Shown: positions 1-5,686 of the stretch, piece by piece
Layout: every line of letters starts with the position of its first letter
Position numbering within the stretch: position 1 is the stretch's first letter
Source of the DNA: Blastocatellia bacterium
GTDB lineage: Bacteria; Acidobacteriota; Blastocatellia; Pyrinomonadales; Pyrinomonadaceae
Direction: 5' to 3'
DNA: 6,689 nt
Assembly: GCA_003487805.1 (NCBI GenBank)
Contig: DNNE01000215.1
Coordinates: 1-6,689 of the forward strand
Made by a program: the position numbers and the translations under genes
The notes under the pieces: model-generated
Databases searched by the model: none
What the model was told of the DNA's origin: nothing
The model's input: the letters and a program-made list of their open reading frames with translations, nothing else

Positions 1-1
1 G

Positions 2-43
2 CACGGGCGTCCCGCCCGTGAGATCACGCGCAAGATGCGCGTG
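2..43. repeat. Tandem pair of short perfect palindromes (REP-like) at the 3' end of pilT
   Basis: Two perfect inverted repeats sit side by side. CACGGGCG (2-9) pairs with CGCCCGTG (13-20) around a 3-base loop, and CACGCGC (25-31) pairs with GCGCGTG (37-43) around a 5-base loop. They begin 7 bases beyond the pilT stop codon (50-52, minus strand). Both stems are GC-rich but no T tract follows on the minus strand, so this is not a classic intrinsic terminator. Two adjacent GC-rich hairpins in an extragenic position resemble REP/BIME-type dispersed repeats. The element may continue past the left edge of the window. An mRNA-stabilising or transcription-slowing 3' hairpin is an alternative role. 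Confidence 0.65.
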
Positions 44-49
44 CCACAA

Positions 50-1261
50 TCATCTTTCGATCATGTCCAACATCGATTCGGCTTTTGGCTGAGGTTTGGG
101 TTTCGCTCGCACAGCGTCGCCAAACTCTCCCAGGCGTAGCAGCAGGTTTCCATAGTTGGACGAGTAAGCCAAACCATCTTCTTTGGTGATCAGACCGCCG
201 CGAATCATCTTTTCGATCGTGCCGTCAAAGGTCTGCATGCCTTCGGTTTCGCCCTGCTCCATGGCATCGACCAGCGACTTGCCTTCTGATTCGCCACGTT
301 CGATGTATTCGCGCGTGCGCGATGTTGCCTTCAAAATCTCAATCGCGGCCAGGCGCCCGTTTCCGTCGGCGCGCGGTAACAAGCGCTGGGAAATGATGTA
401 ACGAAACGATTGGGCCAGACGCGTACGAATGATTTGCTCTTCGTTTTTTGGAAAGACACCGATGATTCGCTCTACAGTCTTAGCGGCATCGATCGTGTGC
501 AAAGTCGAAAGGACCAGGTGCCCGGTCTCGGCGGCTTCCAACGCCACTTCCATCGTTTCGCGATCGCGCATCTCGCCAACCAGAATCACTTTCGGCGCTT
601 GTCGCAAGGCTGCTCGCAAGGCCAGCGCAAAGTTAGGGGTGTCTGAATGCAGCTCGCGCTGATGAATCGTCGAATTCTTATGACCGTGCAGGAACTCGAT
701 CGGATCTTCGATGGTGACAATGTGGTAGTACTTGGTTTCATTGATCAGATCGATGATGGCTGCGAGCGTAGAACTCTTGCCGCTGCCGGTGGGGCCAGTG
801 ACCAGCACGATACCGGTCTTCATTTCGACAATCTCGCGCAACTGGTTCGGCAAACCAAAGTCTTCGAAGCGCGGCGGCCGCGGCGGGATCACCCTCATGA
901 CAATTGCATGGGTGCCGCGCTGTCTGAAAATGTTGACGCGAAATCGATTTATCCCGGGCAGACTAAACGAAACATCGATCGACCCCAGGGTGTCGAGGTT
1001 TTCAGCCGCCTTGGTGTTATCGCCAATGATGATTTTAGCAATTGCCAGAGTTTGGGCCGGCGTAAGTTTTTCGATCCCCGGAATCGGAACTGGTTGCAGC
1101 TTGCTAACCAATTCGACCTGCGGTGGACGGCCGGGTGAGAAGATCAAGTCGCTAACTTTGTCCGAGACCGCGAGCATCTGCTGCAGAACTCGCATCAGGT
1201 TCAACGGCGCCGGACTCGGCGTTGTGGGTTCGGGGTTTTGTGTTTCCAAGGTTGTGCTCAT
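50..1261 (-). CDS. pilT: PilT-family type IV pilus retraction ATPase
   Basis: Hexameric cytoplasmic secretion ATPase expected to power type IV pilus retraction (twitching motility, DNA uptake). Residue numbers here count from the upstream TTG at 1270. The N-terminal PilT motif SDLIFSPGRPP (40-50) precedes the RecA-like core. The core has Walker A GPTGSGKSST (159-168, Lys165), Asp box IEDPIEF (187-193), Walker B VILVGEMRD (228-236, with catalytic Glu233) and His box AAETGHLVLSTLHT (246-259). The C-terminal block GESEGKSLVDAM...GMQTFD (326-349) is the PilT/PilU signature that GspE and PilB lack. About 400 residues is slightly longer than typical PilT, owing to a Pro/Lys-rich tail (389-397). I choose ATG 1261 over TTG 1270; neither has a strong ribosome binding site. 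The gene lies 29 bases after the phosphatase gene and is probably its last co-transcribed partner. PilT versus PilU cannot be settled from the sequence alone, and no other pilus gene is in view. Confidence 0.93.
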   Translation of the reverse strand: MSTTLETQNPEPTTPSPAPLNLMRVLQQMLAVSDKVSDLIFSPGRPPQVELVSKLQPVPIPGIEKLTPAQTLAIAKIIIGDNTKAAENLDTLGSIDVSFSLPGINRFRVNIFRQRGTHAIVMRVIPPRPPRFEDFGLPNQLREIVEMKTGIVLVTGPTGSGKSSTLAAIIDLINETKYYHIVTIEDPIEFLHGHKNSTIHQRELHSDTPNFALALRAALRQAPKVILVGEMRDRETMEVALEAAETGHLVLSTLHTIDAAKTVERIIGVFPKNEEQIIRTRLAQSFRYIISQRLLPRADGNGRLAAIEILKATSRTREYIERGESEGKSLVDAMEQGETEGMQTFDGTIEKMIRGGLITKEDGLAYSSNYGNLLLRLGEFGDAVRAKPKPQPKAESMLDMIER

Positions 1262-1290
1262 CAGGTCCAAGCCGTAGTAACAATGGTCTC

Positions 1291-2589
1291 TTAAAGGGCT
1301 TTGATAATAAAGAACGTGACATCGTCGTTCGATCCGCGGCCTTCGGTCCAGGCCATCAGATCGCGATGAATGAAATCAATCATTTCGCGAGCGGGCAGCT
1401 CACGACACGCACGCACCGCGGTAACCAATCGATCGCGCCCATATTCTTCGTCCGTGGAATTCATCGCTTCCGTCACACCGTCCGTGTACAGGACGAAGAC
1501 CTCGCCTGGCTCAATCGTTTCAAAATATTCGTAGTAACGACTGTCGCGAAACATTCCCAGGGGCACACCGCCGCGCTCTTCAAATCGGACGGTGCCATCA
1601 ACTTTCATCAGCAGCGGCGGATTGTGTCCCGCGTTTGAATAAGAGAGCGTGCGATTCGTCGCGTCCAGAATCCCGTAGAACGCAGTAACGAATTGATTGC
1701 GCTCGATCGATTCCCAAAGCAGATAGTTCACTTTGGACATCGAGATGTGCGGCGCGTATCCGATGTGCGTGGCCGCGCGCAGACTCGCGCGCAGGAACGC
1801 CATCAAAAGCGCTGCCGGCACGCCTTTACCGGAAACGTCGGCAATCACGACTCCGATCTGGTCGTCGTAGATGCGCACCCAATCGTAGTAGTCACCGGAA
1901 ACTTCTTCGGTAGGAAAATTGTAAGCGCTAATCTCGAACCCTTCGAGCTGCGGATCGCGGGCCGGCAGAAGTTGCAGCTGCACCTGTCGCGCAACCTCAA
2001 GCTGCGTTTCGAGTCGTTGCTTCTCGATCAACTGCTCGTGCAGCATCACCTTCTCAATGATGATCGCAACCTGTGAAGCCAGCAGCATCAGGACTTCGAG
2101 ATCGTCGTTCGAGTAAGCATTCAGCTCATCGCTCTCAAGATCGAACACGCCGATTACTTCGTTGTTCGAGATGATCGGAGCGACCATCTCTGAATTCGTA
2201 CGCGGGCGCGCGTTAATGTAGCGCGGGTCGCTGCGTACGTCGTGCGACACGTAAGGCTTGCCCGTCACCGCGACGTGGCCAATCAGGCCTTCGCCCATCT
2301 TCAGGTGCAACTCCTGCAAATCATCGATCTCGTAACCGCGCACCGCCTGCGTATGAAAGACGCAGGTCTCGTCCAGTTCCCCGCCCGTTTCTAACAGGGG
2401 CTGCGAACACTTGACGAGATAAATACCGGCGGCGTCATACGGAATCAGTGAGTCGAGCGTGTCCATCACCAGATTCAGCACTTCATCAAGATCGAGTGAG
2501 CGGCTGATTGTCTTGGTAATGTCGAGCAGCATGCGAAGCTTGTCGATCGTGGACAAGCCGCTGGCCCGTTTCTGCATTATTTCCGGCAT
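1291..2589 (-). CDS. GAF domain plus SpoIIE/RsbU-type PP2C serine phosphatase
   Basis: Predicted soluble signal-responsive phosphatase. A GAF sensor domain (about 30-180) is followed by a helical linker with LEVARQVQLQLLPA (197-210), the linker/switch helix typical of RsbU-like enzymes, and then a PPM/PP2C domain (about 215-432). Metal-binding motifs are intact: SGDYYDW (231-237, Asp233), IADVSGKGVPAALL (249-262, Asp251), YTDGVTEA (368-375, Asp370) and SNDDVTFF (420-427). NAGHNPPLL (319-327) is also characteristic. The family usually dephosphorylates anti-sigma-factor antagonists (STAS proteins) to release a sigma factor or tune an output. No STAS or anti-sigma kinase gene is in the window, so the substrate is unknown. 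The ATG at 2589 is 4 bases after the preceding stop, suggesting translational coupling. An in-frame ATG at 2577 has GGAA just upstream and could be the true start. No transmembrane segment is seen. Confidence 0.93.
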   Translation of the reverse strand: MPEIMQKRASGLSTIDKLRMLLDITKTISRSLDLDEVLNLVMDTLDSLIPYDAAGIYLVKCSQPLLETGGELDETCVFHTQAVRGYEIDDLQELHLKMGEGLIGHVAVTGKPYVSHDVRSDPRYINARPRTNSEMVAPIISNNEVIGVFDLESDELNAYSNDDLEVLMLLASQVAIIIEKVMLHEQLIEKQRLETQLEVARQVQLQLLPARDPQLEGFEISAYNFPTEEVSGDYYDWVRIYDDQIGVVIADVSGKGVPAALLMAFLRASLRAATHIGYAPHISMSKVNYLLWESIERNQFVTAFYGILDATNRTLSYSNAGHNPPLLMKVDGTVRFEERGGVPLGMFRDSRYYEYFETIEPGEVFVLYTDGVTEAMNSTDEEYGRDRLVTAVRACRELPAREMIDFIHRDLMAWTEGRGSNDDVTFFIIKAL

Positions 2590-2593
2590 TAGA

Positions 2594-2977
2594 TCAATTA
2601 GACTCTCGGGGCATTGGATCAGAACTCGCCGGCGTCAGGCCAACCGGTTTTGTCACGTGCAGCTCAATATTCAGTTTCCGTGTCTTGTCCGCCTTCACCT
2701 CGAATTCCGGTGAAACGAAAAGACGAAAACCGTCGGCATCAACTGTGACCAAATATTTGCCGGGCGGCAGCGCGACTTCGAACTCTCCCTTGCCATTGGT
2801 TACCAGGCGGCGACGGCCCTTGTCACCTTCAAGGGTCACCTGCGCATTTACCACCATGGCTTTGTGGACGTCAGTGATTACCCCTCTTACCTTGCCCAAA
2901 TGATCTTTAGGCGTCGCAGCGTTCGCCATTGCTAAAAAACCGGCCAGGATGATCAAAACTATGAACCAGCGTCTCAT
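2594..2977 (-). CDS. Small secreted carboxypeptidase-regulatory-like (Ig-like beta-sandwich) protein
   Basis: 127 residues. A signal peptide is clear: MRR, a hydrophobic core at 4-16 and a likely cleavage site after AMANA (20/21). The mature part (about 28-107) reads as one CarboxypepD_reg-like/CnaB-type beta-sandwich: GVITDVHKAMVVNAQVTLEG, then TNGKGEFEVALPPGKYLVTVDADGF, the repeated 'G-V-x-D...A-x-V-T...G-x-F...PPG-x-Y-x-V' pattern of that fold. Such domains are non-catalytic binding or structural modules, often on exported proteins, and are abundant in acidobacteria. The tail (110-127) is Pro/Ser-rich and probably disordered. The gene starts 9 bases after the ImmA-like gene and ends 4 bases before the phosphatase gene. 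There is no Shine-Dalgarno; a TATAAT ends 8 bases before the ATG, so a leaderless message is plausible. Its specific ligand or role is unknown. Confidence 0.85.
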   Translation of the reverse strand: MRRWFIVLIILAGFLAMANAATPKDHLGKVRGVITDVHKAMVVNAQVTLEGDKGRRRLVTNGKGEFEVALPPGKYLVTVDADGFRLFVSPEFEVKADKTRKLNIELHVTKPVGLTPASSDPMPRESN

Positions 2978-2985
2978 CGAATTTG

Positions 2986-2991
2986 ATTATA
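2986..2991 (-). promoter_or_regulatory. Perfect -10 hexamer (TATAAT) overlapping the ImmA stop codon
   Basis: On the minus strand TATAAT ends 8 bases upstream of the ATG at 2977, and the TAA stop of the ImmA-like gene (2989-2987) lies inside the hexamer. Transcription would start near 2979, giving a leader of about 2 bases. The -35 region is poor (TTCTAC at 17-base spacing) and there is no extended TG. It could therefore be a moderate internal promoter for the secreted protein, phosphatase and pilT genes, or a coincidence of the stop codon context. Confidence 0.45.
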
Positions 2992-3622
2992 CGTGTTCAG
3001 CGCGACTCGTAGAAGCAGCTTTGTATTCTTTCCACAAATGCGTGACTTTGATTCGATATTCAACCAACTGACGGCTGACGCCAAAGTGCCTGGCGATTTC
3101 GCTTGACCGACGGCCCTGAACAACAAACCGGCGTAACGCTTCGTAAGGAACCAAAGCCGCCGCGCCAACCGCATAAGCGGCCTCTTCGTCATCGTGATTA
3201 TAGTCGCGAGCCAGTGTTTGTTTAGAAGCAGCACCATCCCTCACGGCCGGTTCCCTGCTGATAACCGCGAGACGATTTGGCTGGTGGCCCAGGAAGACGT
3301 GGGCAACTTCTTCCATCAGCGTGGCGCGATTTCTTTGCTTGCCGTGCGCGGGATTTAGAATCACCAACCTCCACCCATTCGGCAAAGGTCGCGAACATGC
3401 GCCGCCTGACCACTCATCCGCGGCGTCACCTAATAAATGCGCACGTGATTCGGGCGACAGACCTTCGATGCTGTTGAAGTCCACGACCAGAAGTTTCGCG
3501 AACTCGGCGAGCTTAAACGGATCTAAGGGCTGGGCTGAGGCGACGCCCGCAAAGTCCCGCAACCCCAATGCACGCAACTCAAATTGTTTTCGTTTTTCGC
3601 CGGGAGGCAAAGGATTCAGCAC
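2987..3622 (-). CDS. ImmA/IrrE-family (COG2856) metallopeptidase-like protein with variant EExxH motif
   Basis: 211 residues from a GTG start. The family are zinc peptidases (ImmA, IrrE) that cleave or inactivate a partner XRE-type repressor. The zinc-helix region reads RNRATLMEEVAHVFLGH (97-113), aligning with the usual 'R...l.HElgH.llgH', but the first ligand His is Glu104, giving EEVAH (104-108). The catalytic-type Glu105, His108 and the distal LGH (His113) remain, and the third-ligand segment DDEEAAYAVGAAALVP (144-159) is well preserved. The C-terminal EIARHFGVSRQLVEYRIK (175-192) is the helix-turn-helix-like tail common in this family. An XRE gene lies upstream on the same strand, separated by a repeat element. 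Transcription from the extended -10 at 3628-3636 would begin at about the GTG, so translation may be leaderless; TTG codons further in are alternative starts. Whether the protein is an active peptidase is uncertain. Family assignment is firm by pattern, catalysis is not. Confidence 0.82.
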   Translation of the reverse strand: MLNPLPPGEKRKQFELRALGLRDFAGVASAQPLDPFKLAEFAKLLVVDFNSIEGLSPESRAHLLGDAADEWSGGACSRPLPNGWRLVILNPAHGKQRNRATLMEEVAHVFLGHQPNRLAVISREPAVRDGAASKQTLARDYNHDDEEAAYAVGAAALVPYEALRRFVVQGRRSSEIARHFGVSRQLVEYRIKVTHLWKEYKAASTSRAEHV

Positions 3623-3627
3623 GAGGA

Positions 3628-3636
3628 ATTATAACA
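3628..3636 (-). promoter_or_regulatory. Extended -10 promoter (TGTTATAAT) for the ImmA-like gene
   Basis: On the minus strand TG-T-TATAAT is a perfect extended -10 element, the last T lying at 3628. Start of transcription is expected around 3621-3622, coinciding with the GTG start codon (3622-3620). There is no recognisable TTGACA-like -35, which extended -10 promoters do not need. The element abuts the outer edge of the inverted repeat at 3646-3719, so the repeat supplies the upstream promoter DNA. No Shine-Dalgarno precedes the GTG, consistent with a leaderless message. Confidence 0.6.
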
Positions 3637-3645
3637 GGAACAATC

Positions 3646-3719
3646 GGCCACAGATAGACACAGACTTACAGAGATAATCTCTTATTTCTTATCTGTGAAT
3701 ATCCGTGTTCATCTGTGGC
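3646..3719. repeat. Imperfect long inverted repeat (dispersed intergenic element) between XRE and ImmA genes
   Basis: The outer arms match as inverted repeats: GCCACAGAT at about 3647-3655 pairs with ATCTGTGGC at 3711-3719, and ACAC (3658-3661) pairs with GTGT (3705-3708). Further inward, ACAGAGATAA (3669-3677) pairs imperfectly with the TTATCTGTG around 3689-3697. A perfect 13-base dyad, AGAGAT-A-ATCTCT, occupies 3670-3682. Read on the minus strand the right arm is CCACAGATGAACACGGAT, which I recall as a widespread short intergenic repeat in acidobacteria and some other environmental phyla. It fills nearly the whole gap between the XRE stop (3723) and the ImmA promoter, and could fold as a long imperfect hairpin acting as a terminator or processing site. 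There is no transposase gene, so it would be a non-autonomous element. Confidence 0.75.
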
Positions 3720-3722
3720 GAG

Positions 3723-4124
3723 TCAACGCTTGCGACCCGGTGTTTGACTGAACTGCGCGTATGCAACCCTGAACAATTCTGAAAGCGCTTTGGCAGTATC
3801 GGCAGTCAGATGTTTGTCCGCACGCAGGTGTGCTTCGACGATCTCGGGTGTCGATTCGTGCGGATAATACACAACCGGGTTCGGATCAGAGACGCTTCGA
3901 GGTCCATGATGCATCACCCGCTCAATCGGCATGTCGAGCCATGAAGCGAGACGCGCAATATTGTCGGCGTCGGGTTTGCCCGTGCCGTTTTCGATCCGCG
4001 ACAAGGTCGATGCTGACACGCCGGTTTTGTCCGCGACGTCGCGCAGACTCAAGCCCTGCTCTTCGCGCCGGCGACGCACCGCGTTGCCCAGTTCAGAAGT
4101 ATTGACTCCAGTTTTCTTAACCAT
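3723..4124 (-). CDS. XRE-family helix-turn-helix transcriptional regulator
   Basis: 133 residues. The N-terminal Cro/CI-type HTH (about 11-67) reads LGNAVRRRREEQGLSLRDVA, then DKTGVSASTLSRIENGTGKP, then the DNIARLASWLDMP helix. A short C-terminal segment (93-124, TPEIVEAHLRADKHLTADTAKALSELFRVAY) is a motif I know from other XRE proteins and is likely helical, for dimerisation or partner contact. The in-frame ORF extends to an ATG at 4217, but the extra 31 residues precede a natural MVKKTGVNTSELG start and overlap the predicted promoter, so 4124 is chosen. No Shine-Dalgarno is visible; a -10 (TACACT) ends 8 bases upstream. The downstream ImmA/IrrE-like gene suggests a repressor/antirepressor-peptidase pair. 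The regulated genes are unknown; autoregulation is likely by family habit. Confidence 0.88.
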   Translation of the reverse strand: MVKKTGVNTSELGNAVRRRREEQGLSLRDVADKTGVSASTLSRIENGTGKPDADNIARLASWLDMPIERVMHHGPRSVSDPNPVVYYPHESTPEIVEAHLRADKHLTADTAKALSELFRVAYAQFSQTPGRKR

Positions 4125-4132
4125 GGGACAGA

Positions 4133-4162
4133 AGTGTATCACCCATTCAGTTTTAGCTGCAA
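4133..4162 (-). promoter_or_regulatory. Predicted promoter of the XRE gene (TTGCAG - 18 bp - TG-A-TACACT)
   Basis: On the minus strand TTGCAG (4162-4157) and TACACT (4138-4133) are separated by 18 bases, and a TG at the extended -10 position strengthens the site. Transcription would start near 4126, about 2 bases before the ATG at 4124, giving an almost leaderless message. The long in-frame extension to 4217 runs across this promoter, which argues against the upstream start. Confidence 0.45.
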
Positions 4163-4306
4163 GACTGTGTTTTATTGTTGGGACAAGACGGGCCAGGCTC
4201 TCATAGCTGCATTGCAACTGTCAGAACTATCCGGCATCAGCGGCTTGCGCTTAACGTGACTTCGTTCAATGATGTGTTGGGAATGTTTATTGCCAGCTAA
4301 TCTAGT

Positions 4307-4981
4307 ATGAACAGAAGATTCTTCAACTCTTTTCCTATCTTGCTCGCCTTGCTTGCAACTGGCGGTTTCGCATCAACCGTAGCGCAAGACCGTCCAAAAA
4401 CCGAAACCGAGATTCACGCTATCCTTACGAAGGCTCGCAGCAAGGATCTCAAGACTTCCGATGAGGGCGAAGAAGCATTATCTAAACTCGACGCCAAATC
4501 TCTACCTGCATTGAGCTCCATTCTAAAAAACGGAAAACCTTGTGACCGTATCGCCGTTGCTCAATGGTTCATAGCGTTTGACCCTAACAATAAAGATCTG
4601 ATTCCAGCAATGACTCAGGTCGCCACTGGGGGATCTGTTCGCTCTCTGGTCCACCTTCAAGAGGAAATGATGTGTCGCCGGGGCGCGGCTTTTGTGCTTG
4701 GCCTCTCCGCTGACGGCATTCCTGTCCTGACGCGTTTACTTAAAGAAGGCGATTTGTTCGAACGGCAAAGCGCGATCTTTGCCTTTGATGATCTTACCGA
4801 GACTTCGAATTATCCCGAAGGTAGCGTGCCCGCAATGATGGACGCGATACCAGCGATCGCGAAAGCCGCCAAAGAAAAAGATCAAACGATGAGTTGTATG
4901 TCTGACGAGGTTTTGGGACAAATCGCACGGGGCGCAAACGCTGAACTCAGCAAGCTAGCGAAACAATATTTTCACCCGTAA
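4307..4981 (+). CDS. Secreted HEAT-repeat-like protein, function unknown
   Basis: 224 residues. The signal peptide is evident: MNRRFFNSF, a hydrophobic stretch at 10-24 and probable cleavage after STVA (26/27). The mature chain is made of paired helices: EEALSKLDAKSLPALSSILKNG (55-76), CDRIAVAQWFIAFDPNNKDLIPAMTQVA (79-106), MCRRGAAFVLGLSADGIPVLTRLLKEGD (122-149) and FERQSAIFAFDDL (151-163). This spacing and the 'R-x-A-A-x-x-L-G...P-x-L...L' pattern resemble degenerate HEAT repeats, usually a scaffold for protein contacts. Three cysteines (79, 123, 197) sit in the exported part, so one disulphide is possible. The gene is divergent from XRE across about 180 bases, with no clear Shine-Dalgarno or convincing promoter (TAATCT at 4298-4303 lies too close to the ATG). 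It converges on the membrane-protein gene with a 34-base gap and no visible terminator. No catalytic motif is seen. Confidence 0.78.
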   Translation: MNRRFFNSFPILLALLATGGFASTVAQDRPKTETEIHAILTKARSKDLKTSDEGEEALSKLDAKSLPALSSILKNGKPCDRIAVAQWFIAFDPNNKDLIPAMTQVATGGSVRSLVHLQEEMMCRRGAAFVLGLSADGIPVLTRLLKEGDLFERQSAIFAFDDLTETSNYPEGSVPAMMDAIPAIAKAAKEKDQTMSCMSDEVLGQIARGANAELSKLAKQYFHP

Positions 4982-5015
4982 TGTTTTCTCGAGTGACAAC
5001 GGATCCAACAAATCG

Positions 5016-5666
5016 CTAATTCTTCACCGCCTGCGCCAATGACCGCCACGACTGTCGCAGCAATTCATTTATCTTCGCCCAATCTTCTTCTGTGACGCCG
5101 GTAGTTTCGGCTTTCGTGTCGCGGATTGTCATTGCCTCGGCGCGCAATCGTCCATGTTCCATGACGCGCTCGACCGGGACGCGATAAAGCTCAGCCTGTA
5201 ATTCCGCCAGCGCGCGATCCAAATCACCCGGAGCGTGCTGCGCCCTTTGACGATGAATGATCCACCACTCAAGCTCGAGCTTCGACGCTTTACTAACATC
5301 GAAATCAATATCGCTCATGTTGTGGACGTAGTTATAAAACCTGATCAAGTCCGGCAGCGCCTTTTCGTAATCCGATCGCTGCTTCCCTTCCTTGAAGACG
5401 AACGCCGCATTGGCCGCATAGTAAGCAACCAGATTCGATTTAACCGGCGTCATGTGATATTGCGTGCGCAGCAGTTCCGTCATTTGATTGAATAGCCGCG
5501 CGCGTTGTTTCTCGTAATATGATCGCCACATCGCCGTTTCCAGACGCGCGACTTCATCGGGCTCGAACTCGCGCATGCGCGTCGTGCGCGGAAAGAAGAG
5601 ATCATAGAGGACTGCGCAGATAAGCAGTGCGAGCACGAGTGAAATGACGCGCACCACGATCTTCAT
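5016..5666 (-). CDS. Single-pass membrane-anchored hypothetical protein
   Basis: 216 residues from the chosen ATG; I do not recognise the family. The N-terminus MKIVVRVISLVLALLICAVLYDLFF is a basic start plus one transmembrane helix (about 3-25), with no signal-peptidase site following, so a membrane anchor with a soluble domain outside is likely. The rest is mostly helical and rich in Glu, Arg, Ala and Tyr/Trp (for example EVARLETAMWRSYYEKQRARLFNQMTELL and DWAKINELLRQSWRSLAQAV), with no enzyme motif seen. Two starts are possible. ATG 5693 would add MASQTRRRK but has no ribosome binding site and falls inside the dyad at 5687-5716. ATG 5666 has GGAGA (5677-5673) 6 bases upstream and is preferred. 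It is transcribed divergently from the Rho_N-like gene. Confidence 0.75.
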   Translation of the reverse strand: MKIVVRVISLVLALLICAVLYDLFFPRTTRMREFEPDEVARLETAMWRSYYEKQRARLFNQMTELLRTQYHMTPVKSNLVAYYAANAAFVFKEGKQRSDYEKALPDLIRFYNYVHNMSDIDFDVSKASKLELEWWIIHRQRAQHAPGDLDRALAELQAELYRVPVERVMEHGRLRAEAMTIRDTKAETTGVTEEDWAKINELLRQSWRSLAQAVKN

Positions 5667-5672
5667 CTTACG

Positions 5673-5677
5673 TCTCC
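5673..5677 (-). promoter_or_regulatory. Shine-Dalgarno deciding the start of the membrane protein
   Basis: GGAGA on the minus strand lies 6 bases before the ATG at 5666. The upstream in-frame ATG at 5693 has no purine-rich site. This favours the shorter protein and leaves about 96 bases between the divergent start codons. Confidence 0.65.
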
Positions 5678-5686
5678 GAGTTTGAC

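Noticed and set aside
2..49. Rho-independent terminator for pilT
   Set aside because: The stems are strong but no run of T follows on the minus strand, so the repeat interpretation is preferred.
1262..1270. TTG start at 1270 for pilT
   Set aside because: It is a rare start codon with no ribosome binding site, and an ATG lies three codons further in.
647..1277. Plus-strand open frames of 163 and 181 codons opposite pilT
   Set aside because: They lie antisense to a gene with all PilT motifs intact, their translations show no recognisable fold, and they have no convincing ribosome binding site. They are antisense shadows.
2974..3237. Minus-strand 87-codon frame overlapping the ImmA-like gene
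   Set aside because: It is in another frame of a gene with clear family motifs and has an unnatural composition.
3646..3719. CRISPR repeat or insertion-sequence end
   Set aside because: There is a single inverted unit, no regularly spaced repeats, and no transposase gene nearby.
4125..4217. N-terminal extension of the XRE protein to the ATG at 4217
   Set aside because: The extra 31 residues are not family-like and run across the predicted promoter; the ATG at 4124 gives the normal XRE N-terminus.
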